DNA of 64,000 nucleotides from Diadema setosum (Eukaryota; Echinodermata; Echinoidea; Diadematoida; Diadematidae): contig NC_092698.1 in assembly GCF_964275005.1 (NCBI RefSeq), positions 26,063,947 to 26,127,946 of the forward strand. Direction: 5' to 3'. Shown here in pieces: positions 11,379 through 21,909 of this stretch. The position numbers and the translations under genes are program-made. Position 1 is the first letter of the stretch, and every line of letters starts with the position of its first letter. A model generated the notes under the pieces. It searched no databases. It was not told the origin of the DNA and saw only the letters and a program-made list of their open reading frames with translations.

Positions 11379-11834
11379 TATATAATGTATGTATGTATGT
11401 ATGTATGTGTGTATATTGTATGTGTGTAGTGTGTGTGTGAGTGGGCGCGTGCGCGCGCGTGTGTGTATTAGTATGTGTTTTCGTACTAGGTGTGTTTGTG
11501 TGAATACTCAAACCTTTTCGACGTTGCTAATGGCAGTACATTAAACTCTACAATCAGAAGACACAACACATTTTATGGTGTATCCACACAGATTGTTTAT
11601 TAATATCAAGGGATGTACATTGTATATTATGCCTTACGCGTTGGCAATAACGTTATGATGGCCAACATTTGTTTTCGAGGCGACTCTGAATCCAGCAGAG
11701 ATTTGATTTTTTTTTTTTGTGTGTGTGTGTGTGGCGATTTTGATTGAATTGTTCATGCACAATTTGTCTTGGTAACGTATAAACCATTTGTCACGAAAAC
11801 ATTAATGCACATCTTAGAATCCCAACCAACAATA

Positions 11835-12060
11835 CAGTGCACTCCCGTTACAACGAACACGGTTATAACGAAATTCGTTACAACGAAGTAAAACTTCTGG
11901 TCCTAAAATTATAGCCACTAAAGTCTATGGTACAAAATTCGCTGTTAACGAACACGGTTATAGCGAAATTTTCGTTATAATGAAGTCTTTTCCGAGCGCC
12001 ACTGACAAAGAAACACAAAAGAAATGTGTTCCGTTATAACGAAATGTGGATCGCTTTCGA
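11835..12060. mobile_element. pogo/Tigger-like MITE fragment
   Basis: It begins, after a TA, with CAGTGCACTCCCGTTACAAC and runs of ACGAACACGGTTATAACGAA in direct and inverted order, typical of pogo-like inverted repeats. The right terminus is not clear, so this is probably a truncated copy. Confidence 0.5.
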
Positions 12061-12189
12061 AAATACGTAGAGGAACAAGCATTTATAGCGTCTCTGCAAA
12101 GGCTAAAGCTTCACATCACTGTGTGTTCTCTCCGTGTGTCACGCAGTTTCCGAGGAACTTACGGTATTGTAATAAAATAATCTGAAATG

Positions 12190-12549
12190 AAATAACATTG
12201 TTCCGAAGGTCCTTTATTACAAAACACACATGTCCGATACACCTAAATGTCCGTTAGTTCGGAAATGATATAGGGTTTGTTATTACAAACATTTTGGCGA
12301 TATTCCAAAGGATTATTATTAATAATGTTCGTTAATCCGACAATGAAATATGGTTCTTATTACGACGGTTCGTTAGTCCGAAAATGAAAAAGGTGAGTCC
12401 ACTAACAAAACTTAGGAATAACAAACCTTATAATCGTCTTAAGATAACCAAACCTTCGAAATAACTAACCTTTCTCATTTTTGTGATTATTTTGTGAACC
12501 TTATTTCATTTTCGGATTAAAACACCTTCGGAATAGTGAACCTTTCTCA

Positions 12550-12586
<37 letters not shown>

Positions 12587-12830
12587 TTTTTTGGATTTAC
12601 AAACCTTCGGAAGGACGAACCTCATTTCATTTTCCGATCAACGAACCTTCGGAAAACGAACAATATATTTCTATCTGGAAAATGAACTTTCGGAATAGCG
12701 AATCTTCGGAGAGCGAAGCTTCAAATGAACAAACCTTCAGAATCCCGGGAATGGCGAAGCTTCGAAATAAGGAGCCTTCGGAGCAATGAACTTTAGTAAG
12801 AAACGAACCTTTGGAATAGCGAACTGTAAC
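12190..12830. repeat. Degenerate array of CGAACCTTCGGAATA-like units
   Basis: Short imperfect units built on AACCTTCGGAATAACGAAC and its complement (GTTCGTTAGTCCGAAAATGA) repeat with many changes and both orientations. A poly-T interruption lies near 12540-12592. No frame or terminal repeats are evident. It could be an old satellite or the body of an expanded MITE. Confidence 0.55.
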
Positions 12831-13199
12831 CGAATCCTAAACCATATATATATGAGCATATCTTATAGAATACACTCGTTGTGTTTCATTTTGTTCGTTT
12901 GGTTGTTGTTCTAACATGAAATATCATTATTATCAGGACAGCATAGTGATTAAATGCATTCTGACAAACATTGGGATATATTTGATACCACTTGGAAAAT
13001 GTTCTTTGCATGATATTGACGTCAGAACATCTGTTTCAAATCCTCCCAAATTCCTCCATTTTAGAAAATATGAAAATGGTACAATCATTTTCAAAATTCA
13101 TGAGGACCAAGTAAATACTATTTGCGGAAAATGTTTCTGTATAGCTGAAAAGTCCCAGCGACTTAAAGTGGATAAGAAGATAAATAAGGAGATAAACCG

Positions 13200-14618
13200 T
13201 CATCGCTTTCCTGAGCTCCCTGCGATAGCCGAGTGTTGACTGGTCGAGAGGTCCGATACCGGTGCTTCTCTTAGCCGCGTCTGCATGTCCTTGTCTGGTT
13301 TAGAATCCGGTGGTGTTAGACTTGATCGAGTGCGCTTCTCGTCACCCTCGGTCGTGTGGTTGCCCTGTCGGGTCGCTCTGTCCGCCATCTTGGATTGTGG
13401 AACGGTAGACGCCACGGAGGGAGGGACCCACCTCTCTGTTTCATGCGAGCTTTCAGGATGTTTCCAGCATAACAGTTTGGCGAGGACGCTCTTGAAGGGG
13501 TCGTTCAGGAGTCCGTACACCAGGGGATTGACTGCTACGTGGAGAAAGAGGAACAGCTGTATCAGGTGCACTTGCCTTTCCTTTGACACATCTGCAGAGA
13601 TCATTGCGCGCACAACGCAAACTACGACGGGTAGCCAAGTGCACACGTACGACACGGTGACGAGCGCGAGTGACTTGCCGAGCCGCAGCTCGCTCGGCCG
13701 AACGTTCGAGATCGTCGAGGAGGCGATAGATGCGAGGGATCCACGCCTCATGCTCTCCCGATTCCTGCCCACTATTGACACTGCGCTAGGTCTGCGCTGG
13801 TTTGATGCTGCCACTGCTTTATTAGAGGGTTGATTTTGAGGAATAGGCAGAAAGTCTCTATCGGAATAGAGGACGGACGGGGCGGGAGAGGAGGCACGGA
13901 TTCGTCGGTCGTCACACACCGCTAGTGACGCGGAAGAACCAGATATTGCATTCTGAGTGGCGTTCCTCACCCTTTTGGAGCTCTGTCGTACCGTTATAAT
14001 GACCTGAATGTAGCAGAATGCCATGATGATGCATGGTATAACTGTTGTGGTGATGAGTAAGAATATGACGTAAGACTTGCTAGACCACATCGTCAAAAAA
14101 CAATCCGGAACGCCGTTGCAATACCCAAAGCGTCCCCATCCGACCAGCGGCGGGAACGCGCAAAGCGCGGAAGAGATCCACGTCGTGGCGAGTAGACCGT
14201 GCGTGTGCATTTTATAGAAATCCGCTAGTCGATGCTGCGACCGAGTGATAACGATGAGCCGGTATATGGCCATCATGGGAAAGTTGAACTCGATAGCCAA
14301 CACGACACACAGTGTGAAGAAACCGTGCAGCTGACAGACGACACCTCCGAGCTGCCAGCCACCAGCCAAGGTACTTGACATCGTCAGGGGAAGGGTGAGG
14401 CAATACAGGAAGTCTGCCACTACGAGGTTCATGAGATGGCTGTTAGACTTGTTCCGCAGCTTGGGCTTCTGATACAAAATCATCACCACTGCTCCGTTAC
14501 ACACAACGGCGAGCAGACAAAATAAGGTCTCGACAACAGAAAAGGTGATATCCAGCGCGCTTCGGTCAGTTGGTTCATCTTTGCACAGGGGTGCAAGTGC
14601 AGAACTTAAATTCGCCAT
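13200..14618 (-). CDS. Single-exon class A (rhodopsin-like) GPCR, orphan
   Basis: A seven-transmembrane receptor of the plasma membrane, ligand unknown. The 472-aa frame starts at 14618. Visible landmarks: an N-glycosylation site at Asn3; TM1 with Asn41 (CNGAVV); TM2 LVVAD with Asp69; the disulfide Cys95 before TM3; GWGRFGY and a second extracellular cysteine before TM5; TM6 CTWLP; TM7 NPLVY followed by LLNDPFKS (helix 8). The third cytoplasmic loop is long (about 100 residues) and Ser/Arg-rich, and the C-terminal tail is long and polar. At the DRY position the protein reads Tyr119-Arg120-Leu121. TM7 has no retinal-binding lysine at the opsin position, so it is not an opsin. Melatonin-like or Tre1/moody-like placement is possible but unproven. 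No intron is needed. Codon use is GC-richer than the flanks, as expected for a real gene. Confidence 0.9.
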   Translation of the reverse strand: MANLSSALAPLCKDEPTDRSALDITFSVVETLFCLLAVVCNGAVVMILYQKPKLRNKSNSHLMNLVVADFLYCLTLPLTMSSTLAGGWQLGGVVCQLHGFFTLCVVLAIEFNFPMMAIYRLIVITRSQHRLADFYKMHTHGLLATTWISSALCAFPPLVGWGRFGYCNGVPDCFLTMWSSKSYVIFLLITTTVIPCIIMAFCYIQVIITVRQSSKRVRNATQNAISGSSASLAVCDDRRIRASSPAPSVLYSDRDFLPIPQNQPSNKAVAASNQRRPSAVSIVGRNRESMRRGSLASIASSTISNVRPSELRLGKSLALVTVSYVCTWLPVVVCVVRAMISADVSKERQVHLIQLFLFLHVAVNPLVYGLLNDPFKSVLAKLLCWKHPESSHETERWVPPSVASTVPQSKMADRATRQGNHTTEGDEKRTRSSLTPPDSKPDKDMQTRLREAPVSDLSTSQHSAIAGSSGKR

Positions 14619-14639
14619 CCTTTACTTTTGAATCGAACC

Positions 14640-15923
14640 GCATAGGCAGAGATCGGTGGACTGTGAACACAAGATTCTAGATGTATTAGACAAAGTGTCA
14701 TCCATAATGCTCGTACGCTTCCTGTAGTAAGTTATCCCTGGGCTTTACATAAATGAGCATACTGACAGTTTAGTTGAAGACAATGTTCTGAGAAGCATTT
14801 CAGTGATTGGATTGTATTAAAAAACTTTCCTATCACCTCTTTTTTTAAACAAAATAATAGTGCTGTTTGGATAAACCGTCGATCCTCTTTCGTTCATTCA
14901 AACATGAGGTCTTGTTGCCCTTGTATATCTGTTTCAATACTCAAGGGGGCTTGGTAGTCATGTGGGAGGCATCCAAACCAGCGCAATCCAGGACGGGAGA
15001 GTTTAATGAACATTACTGGAAAGTACCCAGACTCCAATTTTCAGTCGATATTTCCGAGTAATAATAGTGGATCGTGAGAATATGCCTATGTATCTGTGTC
15101 GCAAACACTTCGAACTGGCGTCGTAGTGGGCGAAATTAGCACAGATGATTGGAGAGGCGGACACGCGGTTTTGAAGGGTATGGATGGCAGATTGCGTTAC
15201 TAGCGTCCTGCATCGGATGACGTCTGTACTGCCGAAGTGGACAGCTGCAGAAAGAGAAAAGAAAGAGACATGTGGATCGCTGTTAGATATAAATTAATAT
15301 ATTGAAAACACCCCATTGGCATCGTTTCGAAATGAAGATGTTTCGTGGAGGCATCTTCACAATGATTAATCAGCTGCAAGAACATTTTCTTGAACATGAA
15401 TTAGTATGGAAAAGGTTAAACAAATTTTGATGGATTCACTTCGTTTTCTTTACGATTATTTTGCAAGTTGTGTGGGTCGGGTGGCGTTGACGTTTTTCTA
15501 TGTAGGTGGTCTAGGGGAAAAAAACACTTACTCCCTTTGACATGAACCCTCTGCTGCACAAAGTGAGTCAAGAGAATGGACACATGCTTCTCAAAATGTT
15601 GACACAATTTAAGGCGGTAGCTGCAATTTAGATGGTGGCGCCGTCAGCTAGACTTATCATGAAGATGGGCAGTATAAGAAGCATATGTGGAAACGGCAAC
15701 TTCAAATAAAAGTCTTATTTCCGTTTTGTTTTGTTATATTATGTTTTGCTTTGTTCTTTTTTACTTCTTGTTCTGACACACAAAAGTAAGAATGAGTGCA
15801 AGACTTTAAGTCAAGACCGTGAATCGGATCACTCAGTGTTTAACGGGACAAAGCACGTCAGGATGAATTGCAATAATGTTTTCTGAATGTGAATATCCTT
15901 TGAGCTATCTAACTCCATGAGGT

Positions 15924-15985
<62 letters not shown>

Positions 15986-16690
15986 TGTGTGTGTTTTCAT
16001 TTTGAGAAGTTTGCATAATTGCATAAATGCTGATACGTTCCTTTGCTTACAGAGAAGACACTGCTTTTGCTTCCGGGTATGCATTTAACAGTGTTTAACA
16101 ACAAGGAAAGGTGTAGGCAATTTGTGTCGAAGCAGCATTCTAGTTTTATTTACACAAACAGCAGTTTGACTTGGGATTCATGGGATAATTTGGGGGTCTC
16201 TTTTGTGTACTCATACTAATTAAGGCCGCATATTAAGTGGCAGTAAAGTTCGCATGGTGACAAAATCGCAGCTAGGTACCAGGTAGAGGGTCGATCGGCA
16301 TACCCTTGTCATCCACATGCATGTTTCTACCAGCGTGTATATTTTGTCGGCGTCTTTCCTGATTTCCACTAGTCTTTGAAACTCACACCTCTATATTCAC
16401 TCCAATATTTTTAATGATTAAAAAAAGCCTAATATTACATTCATCAGTGACGTCATCGAGGAGTACCTGCGTTTATAGCCTTGCTTTGCTGGCAACCTCT
16501 GTTTATTCCGATTGTAATGCCAAAGAAATAATAATCACCATCATCGTAAACAGGCAAGGATCAAAGACTTTCAAGTCATCCATTTTCGGACAAGCCGGAA
16601 GGCCATGAGTCTTAGCTGTACTGACAGCCCAGTTTAAGGGGGCAGTATTACGGAAACATGCCTTGAACTTAAACGGATAAAAAGAGAGGA
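14640..16690. other. Intergenic stretch upstream of the GPCR
   Basis: Presumably contains the GPCR promoter next to 14620; no TATA box is evident. It otherwise holds a (GT)n tract (15925-15993) and unique AT-rich sequence. The short frames here (60-65 codons) have no recognisable domain. I see no gene. Confidence 0.5.
15925..15993. repeat. (GT)n microsatellite
   Basis: GT run with a single GC interruption near 15959. Confidence 0.9.
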
Positions 16691-16992
16691 CTCCGATCCT
16701 CTCACCCCGTGACATTAACGCTAATGGAATTGGATTTCCCGCGCGAGGGGTGCATCATTACTCCATCCCGGTCAGGTTTTTTCCCTCTTACTGCACCCAT
16801 CCGGGAATGGAAACCCGGAGTAATAACACTCCATCTCCCCGAGGACTCGAGCCTCCTCGGATGTACAACGATCATAACCTCTCTTCGGATAATTGCAATT
16901 ATGTAGGCACGACCACCAAAAAAACACTTTCGTTCTCTTTCCGCGACAGTAAAAAGTTTCCCGTTTGTCGAAACAAATGTTGGATATACACA

Positions 16993-17045
<53 letters not shown>

Positions 17046-17180
17046 CTTTCTTCTTCCCGCCGCTCTTTCGCGCGCGCGCGCACATAAGACTTTTTGCTTG
17101 TATAAATTGACTCCGCGGGGATTAATTTCCATCTCTATCAATTCAGGTGTGGTAAAACGAGGCATCGTTCTCTACCACGG
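16690..17180. promoter_or_regulatory. GC-richer unique patch with a paired-homeodomain-type palindrome
   Basis: This patch is richer in CpG than its surroundings and contains ATAATTGCAATTAT at 16889-16902, a perfect palindrome matching TAAT-N4-ATTA, the P4-type dimer site of Prd-class homeodomains. It also holds a (CT)n tract (about 16996-17030) and a GCGCGCGCGCG run near 17070. Frames on both strands overlap and give only low-complexity protein. A regulatory role is an inference. Confidence 0.25.
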
Positions 17181-18040
17181 CTCTCGCCCCGAAATCCACA
17201 AACAAGAGATAGCTTACCTTCTTTATCATTAATGGCATCTTTAAAGAGCGACACTCCCCAAGCGCCCCTGCATGTGGATGCCTGTCGCGCACAAGAGTCG
17301 TGTATGGAATCGGGAACGTCTTTGACTTTAGTCCATAATTATGAACAGATACAAGCCAGGAAGAGTAGATTTCAGAAAACATAAGATTATTATACGTAAC
17401 TGAAAGAGTCAAGCCACCTTGGTGACCAGAGTAATCAGTGCTTTGTCAAATCACGCCAAAATGGCCTCCATAAATGTATTTTAATGTAAAGACTTGTTTA
17501 TCATCTTTCTAACAATACCGCTAATCACTTACGAAAACACTGTACCATGTGGATTATAATATGCTATAAATCCAATCACTAAGGTTTGTCGGTGACTGAT
17601 TAGTTTCTTGTCTTCCTGTTTCTTTGCTTTCTTTATGTAGAAATTATCTTCTGGAGATATGAAATTACCATGCGCCAAACAGAAGGCTCAATTTTTCTCC
17701 GAGCCTGTTTGGAAAATTCGTCATTAAGCATTATGCAATTATGATGTGGAGGTAAGTTTATCTCGTGTTGACGCTAGAGTTTATCCGGTTGTCGTGCATG
17801 CATTTACTCTAAGATAGTCTGCTAGGGGTCCTCCGCTCGACGTGCACGTGACCTTTTCCCGCGCAAAACAAAGCGTCAACACGAGTAGCATTCAATCAAC
17901 GCTCCCAATTTTTTGGCCTGATTGCCAATCGAGTTGAGATTGTATGAAGCATACCCCCCCCCCCTTCCTCTCTCTCTCTCTCTCTCTCCTCCACTCTTCC
18001 TGTACCTCTCTTCCTCCATCTCCTTGTAACCCACGCCCTA

Positions 18041-18091
18041 CTTTCTTCTTCTTCTTCTTCTTCTTCTTCTTCTTCTTCTTCTTCTTCTTCT
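18041..18091. repeat. (CTT)n microsatellite
   Basis: About 16 TTC units, with a (CT)n tract shortly upstream at about 17968-17988. Confidence 0.9.
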
Positions 18092-19628
18092 AGTGTCGTT
18101 TCCAAATTGATGTCGGGTTTGTTTTACCGACTCTGACACAGATGCACGCTTTGCAAATGTGTAGATGTATAACCGAGCAAAACACACCCATTCTCTTTTG
18201 AAATGTCATGCAGAGTAATCCCACCAATAGAATGTCCTATTTTCACGCAAGGCCAATGGTTGTCGGGTTTGGGTTTTTTTTTTTTTTTCATATACCTTAA
18301 CTTGATAGTTCCACCCTTTCTCGCCGTTTGTCGTTGTGGATCATATTGCGGCTCTATTCACATGTCTTCAAGCAAGCCATATAACCGAGGATTTCTTACT
18401 GACGTTAATTCAGGGCGGTCTTCTATTTCTTTTGCTTGGACATGCCTGAGTATCGTTCTATAGAGCGCTATGCGTTTGCAGGAAGACGTCCGAGGAACAA
18501 AGCACACCATTGGATCAGTATTGAAAGATTTTGAATTAGATATGAATTCTAGCTGCTCTTAGCTGTAATAAGAATTACACTATGCCTCTCGACGAATAGA
18601 AAAACAAAACAGAGTGCAGCGTACAACAACAGAGTAGTTTAGTCATTACAGTTCATAGCCCAGACCAGCAGACAGTAAAGGTATATTCCTATTTTTTTTA
18701 ATGCTCTCTATGTAAGATGCAAATAAGCACGATATTCGTCAAGCGAATAAAGATAAGGATGAAAAAATCCACATCGTTTAAGATTACTACAGTGAGGATT
18801 ACCAGTAAGTCACTTCTGGAAATACATCACTTCTGCCGTAAAATCTACTGTTGGTGGTTTGCCCTCTTGTATCTATTTATCTGCATTCTTCGCAAGGAGT
18901 GTTGTGTAATTTCTTTTAAACCTATTGAGACAGCTATAGGGAGAAAAATTTCAATGCCCAGTATATGAAGTGCGTTTTTTTTTTTTTTCTTGTGAAGTTG
19001 TATTGTAAAGGTGCATGAGACATGTTAGACAATGACTTGAGCTGTGGCTGAACAACGTATGATTGGCACTTTAAAAGCTGGAATGACGCTGTCAATAACG
19101 AAGGAAAAAGGAATGCCATAAACTGCCGTTTGCCATTGGATCTGAGGATGCCAAGGAATGGAAAAGGCCAATGCATTAACTGAACAGCAACAACAAAAAA
19201 AAACTCGGAGCTCGACACTCTGTTATGACCGTTAAAAAAATAAAAAGGAAACTCACGGAAAAGCAAAACAACAAAAATCCTTTCGTCAGCTTCATCGAAA
19301 TGAACTAGGTAGACACACACACACACACACAAACGTACTAAATATAGAATTCAATGAGAATTCAATGAGTTGAACAATCAGAACAAAGACCAAAAAACCT
19401 AAAGCATTCACAGGTAGGCACTCATACTATACACGCCAGACGCGCAGATTTGCACACAAAAGCTTCCGTTTTCATCTATTCCTGAAGTATAACGCATTGC
19501 CTTCCTAATACCAATTTGCCAATCCTTCGACAAAGACCGAAACAAACACAACAAATAGGCATCTATAGACAAATAGGCATATTCTCTCTCTCTCTGTATA
19601 TATATGTTTATGCATATTCATATGTATG

Positions 19629-19629
19629 T

Positions 19630-19702
<73 letters not shown>
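19629..19702. repeat. (CA)n followed by (TA)n microsatellite
   Basis: A CA run (about 19629-19656) passes directly into a TA run and then a short GT-rich tract. Confidence 0.9.
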
Positions 19703-19755
19703 TGTGTGTGCGTGTGTGTGTGTGTAAAATATATGCATTATACAGTCCTGTATTC

Positions 19756-20006
19756 TGCCGACTCATGATAAAAGGAAGCAACTCTGTGGAATGAGTTCTT
19801 TGTAAATGAAGAAAAATGCCATTGTCATATAAGGAAATCTGTAGAGTTACTTCCTTTTGATATGTCTATATTTCGGAAATTATAGGGGTCATGTGACCTC
19901 AATTTCTTCACCATCATGCACAGCATACAAAAATGCCCCCAAATGAAAAAAAAAATCGATTTTGATAAAATTTAGAGTTACTTCCTTTTTGTCATGAGAC
20001 GGCAGT
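19756..20006. mobile_element. Small TIR element (MITE) with GGAAGTAACTCT ends
   Basis: The left end CTGCCGACTCATGATAAAAG continues into GAAGCAACTCT; the right end is its near complement (AGAGTTACTTCCTTTTTGTC then ATGAGACGGCAG). An internal copy of AGAGTTACTTCCTTTTG lies near 19844. There is no coding capacity. The target-site duplication is not clear. Confidence 0.6.
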
Positions 20007-21716
20007 GCTAGACAACGGGCACGAAGAGAAATGAGATGTGGCAGATATGTGGATAACGGGTTTGTAGTTTGTATAGATTAGAGCTATGATCCTTGCCAGC
20101 TGGTGACTAAACAATAACCCGATCAAGGTAAAATTGTATTTAAAATCTGAAACCCCTTGGTATGTATGTTTCTGTAGGTAAGCACGTTATGCAAGATTAG
20201 AAATTTAATAGTGATCAATGACCAGCATAGTTTTTTACACATTACCAGATTGTATGCGGCACCTTAAATAAATGTGTCGAAATCCGTCAAACCGACTGTC
20301 TATTACACTGTGTGGTTGGAGTAAGTACAATCTATCATAGTAACACTTATTAGTTTGCTTATTTGTTGGCATTTTTTTCAGTTTATCTTGTCAACTCAGA
20401 TAATCAATTAATCATCCTATCCTCATACAGCAAACGAAACCTACTAGTAACATGAAGGAAATCTCAACTGCCATGACTGCAGACAATGTCTATGACGGAG
20501 CATTCCAGTTAAGGCATGCAGATGAAAATGCGAATAACACAATATAAAAGCCCCATTTTCGTCGCGTGAATAATGTTATATCGGGGCAGTATACACGCAG
20601 AGCCGCAGTAAGTAATATCATTATGAGCGGGAAGATTTTAATTGATGCTGCAACTAAAAGAGGTAATTCTGACCCCTCCCACCCCCTAAAAATAAATATT
20701 CAAACATTACTAGATAATTACTTTCATAAAGTACTGACGAGAGATGACACCTCAAGATGCTGTCTATATATACATTGATATTGACATCTCTTTGAACCCT
20801 TCTACCACTTAGGTAGTGTTGTGATAGATCATATCACTTGCCAAAGTAATAATCACAAGTATATTGCATCTTTTTTCTGACAAGGTGCTTCGGCCATCAT
20901 GTATCTAATCATAATCTAAACCTAATATTCTTGGAGTCTGTTTCAGAGTTTGAAATAGAGCAAAACTTATTACTGTCGTGCATCTATCAGTCATGATTGA
21001 CGCTTGAAATTGTTGTTGTTTTCTTTCTTTTGAATTTTCGTCCAATGAAATCGCATCTACATGCACGCCATGAAGATGAACATTTGAATGTGAGTATATT
21101 ATAGACAATGTAACTTTCCGCTTTAGTGATCTATTTTCTTGGCAATAAAGTACAAACTGACATACTTCAATCTAGTTTAAAAGGTTTGGCCACAAAAATT
21201 GATGAGGTTGCAGACAAAATTTTGATAAGATTCGTATTCATCGGATTATTTTGTTAATAGCAAATCTGTTCCTGCGATTTCATTCGCCGCCTTAACGAGT
21301 GCTTGCATCACACACAAAGGTTTACGGGTAACAAGTAGGTTGATACGCACGATAGTTCGCATGGTACAGACGCATCGTGTAGGCCTAAATGTCAAATGAG
21401 AGAGAAACGACAGTTTCTCGATGTCATCAAACCATGGAGCTGCTGGAAATGTTACAGCCGCATTAATCCATTACTAACGTTAACTATCATGGGTGCCGTG
21501 CATTGACCTTTTGGGGAATTATGATTCCTCGGGTTCAGGGGGTAAGATGGGAAGTGGAAAACGCTTGTAAAGGTAGTCAAATCCAGTAACGTCATACCGT
21601 CTACTGGAAGTTAATGTATATTTTCTCTATTTCGTTCTCTCTTTTATGCTGTGCGAGAGATTTTTCATGCCCTCTGAGCACTCAGACTTAGTGGTTAAGG
21701 ACATTATAGATACCCC

Positions 21717-21759
21717 AATGATAATAATAATGATGATAATAACAACAACATTAATAATG

Positions 21760-21796
<37 letters not shown>

Positions 21797-21825
21797 TAAT
21801 AATAATAATAATAATAATAACAATC

Positions 21826-21899
<74 letters not shown>

Positions 21900-21909
21900 C
21901 ATTATTATA
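21717..21909. repeat. (AAT)n-(ATT)n inverted triplet repeat
   Basis: An (AAT/GAT)n run of about 100 bp is followed, after CAATCAGTG, by an (ATT)n run of about 75 bp, so the tract folds on itself into a long hairpin. Confidence 0.9.

Larger units (their letters stand above)
9893..11650. repeat. Segmental duplication, copy 2
   Basis: Diverged second copy of 6820-8425, offset by about 3.1 kb, in the same orientation. It lacks the hammerhead pair of copy 1 and instead carries two long (TA)n runs with a 220-bp tRNA-like island between them (about 11112-11329). The copies are separated by about 1.5 kb that holds hairpins and microsatellites. Confidence 0.72.

Noticed and set aside
13285-13833. 182-codon frame on the + strand
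   Set aside because: Shadow of the GPCR gene on the opposite strand; no hydrophobic or domain pattern of its own.
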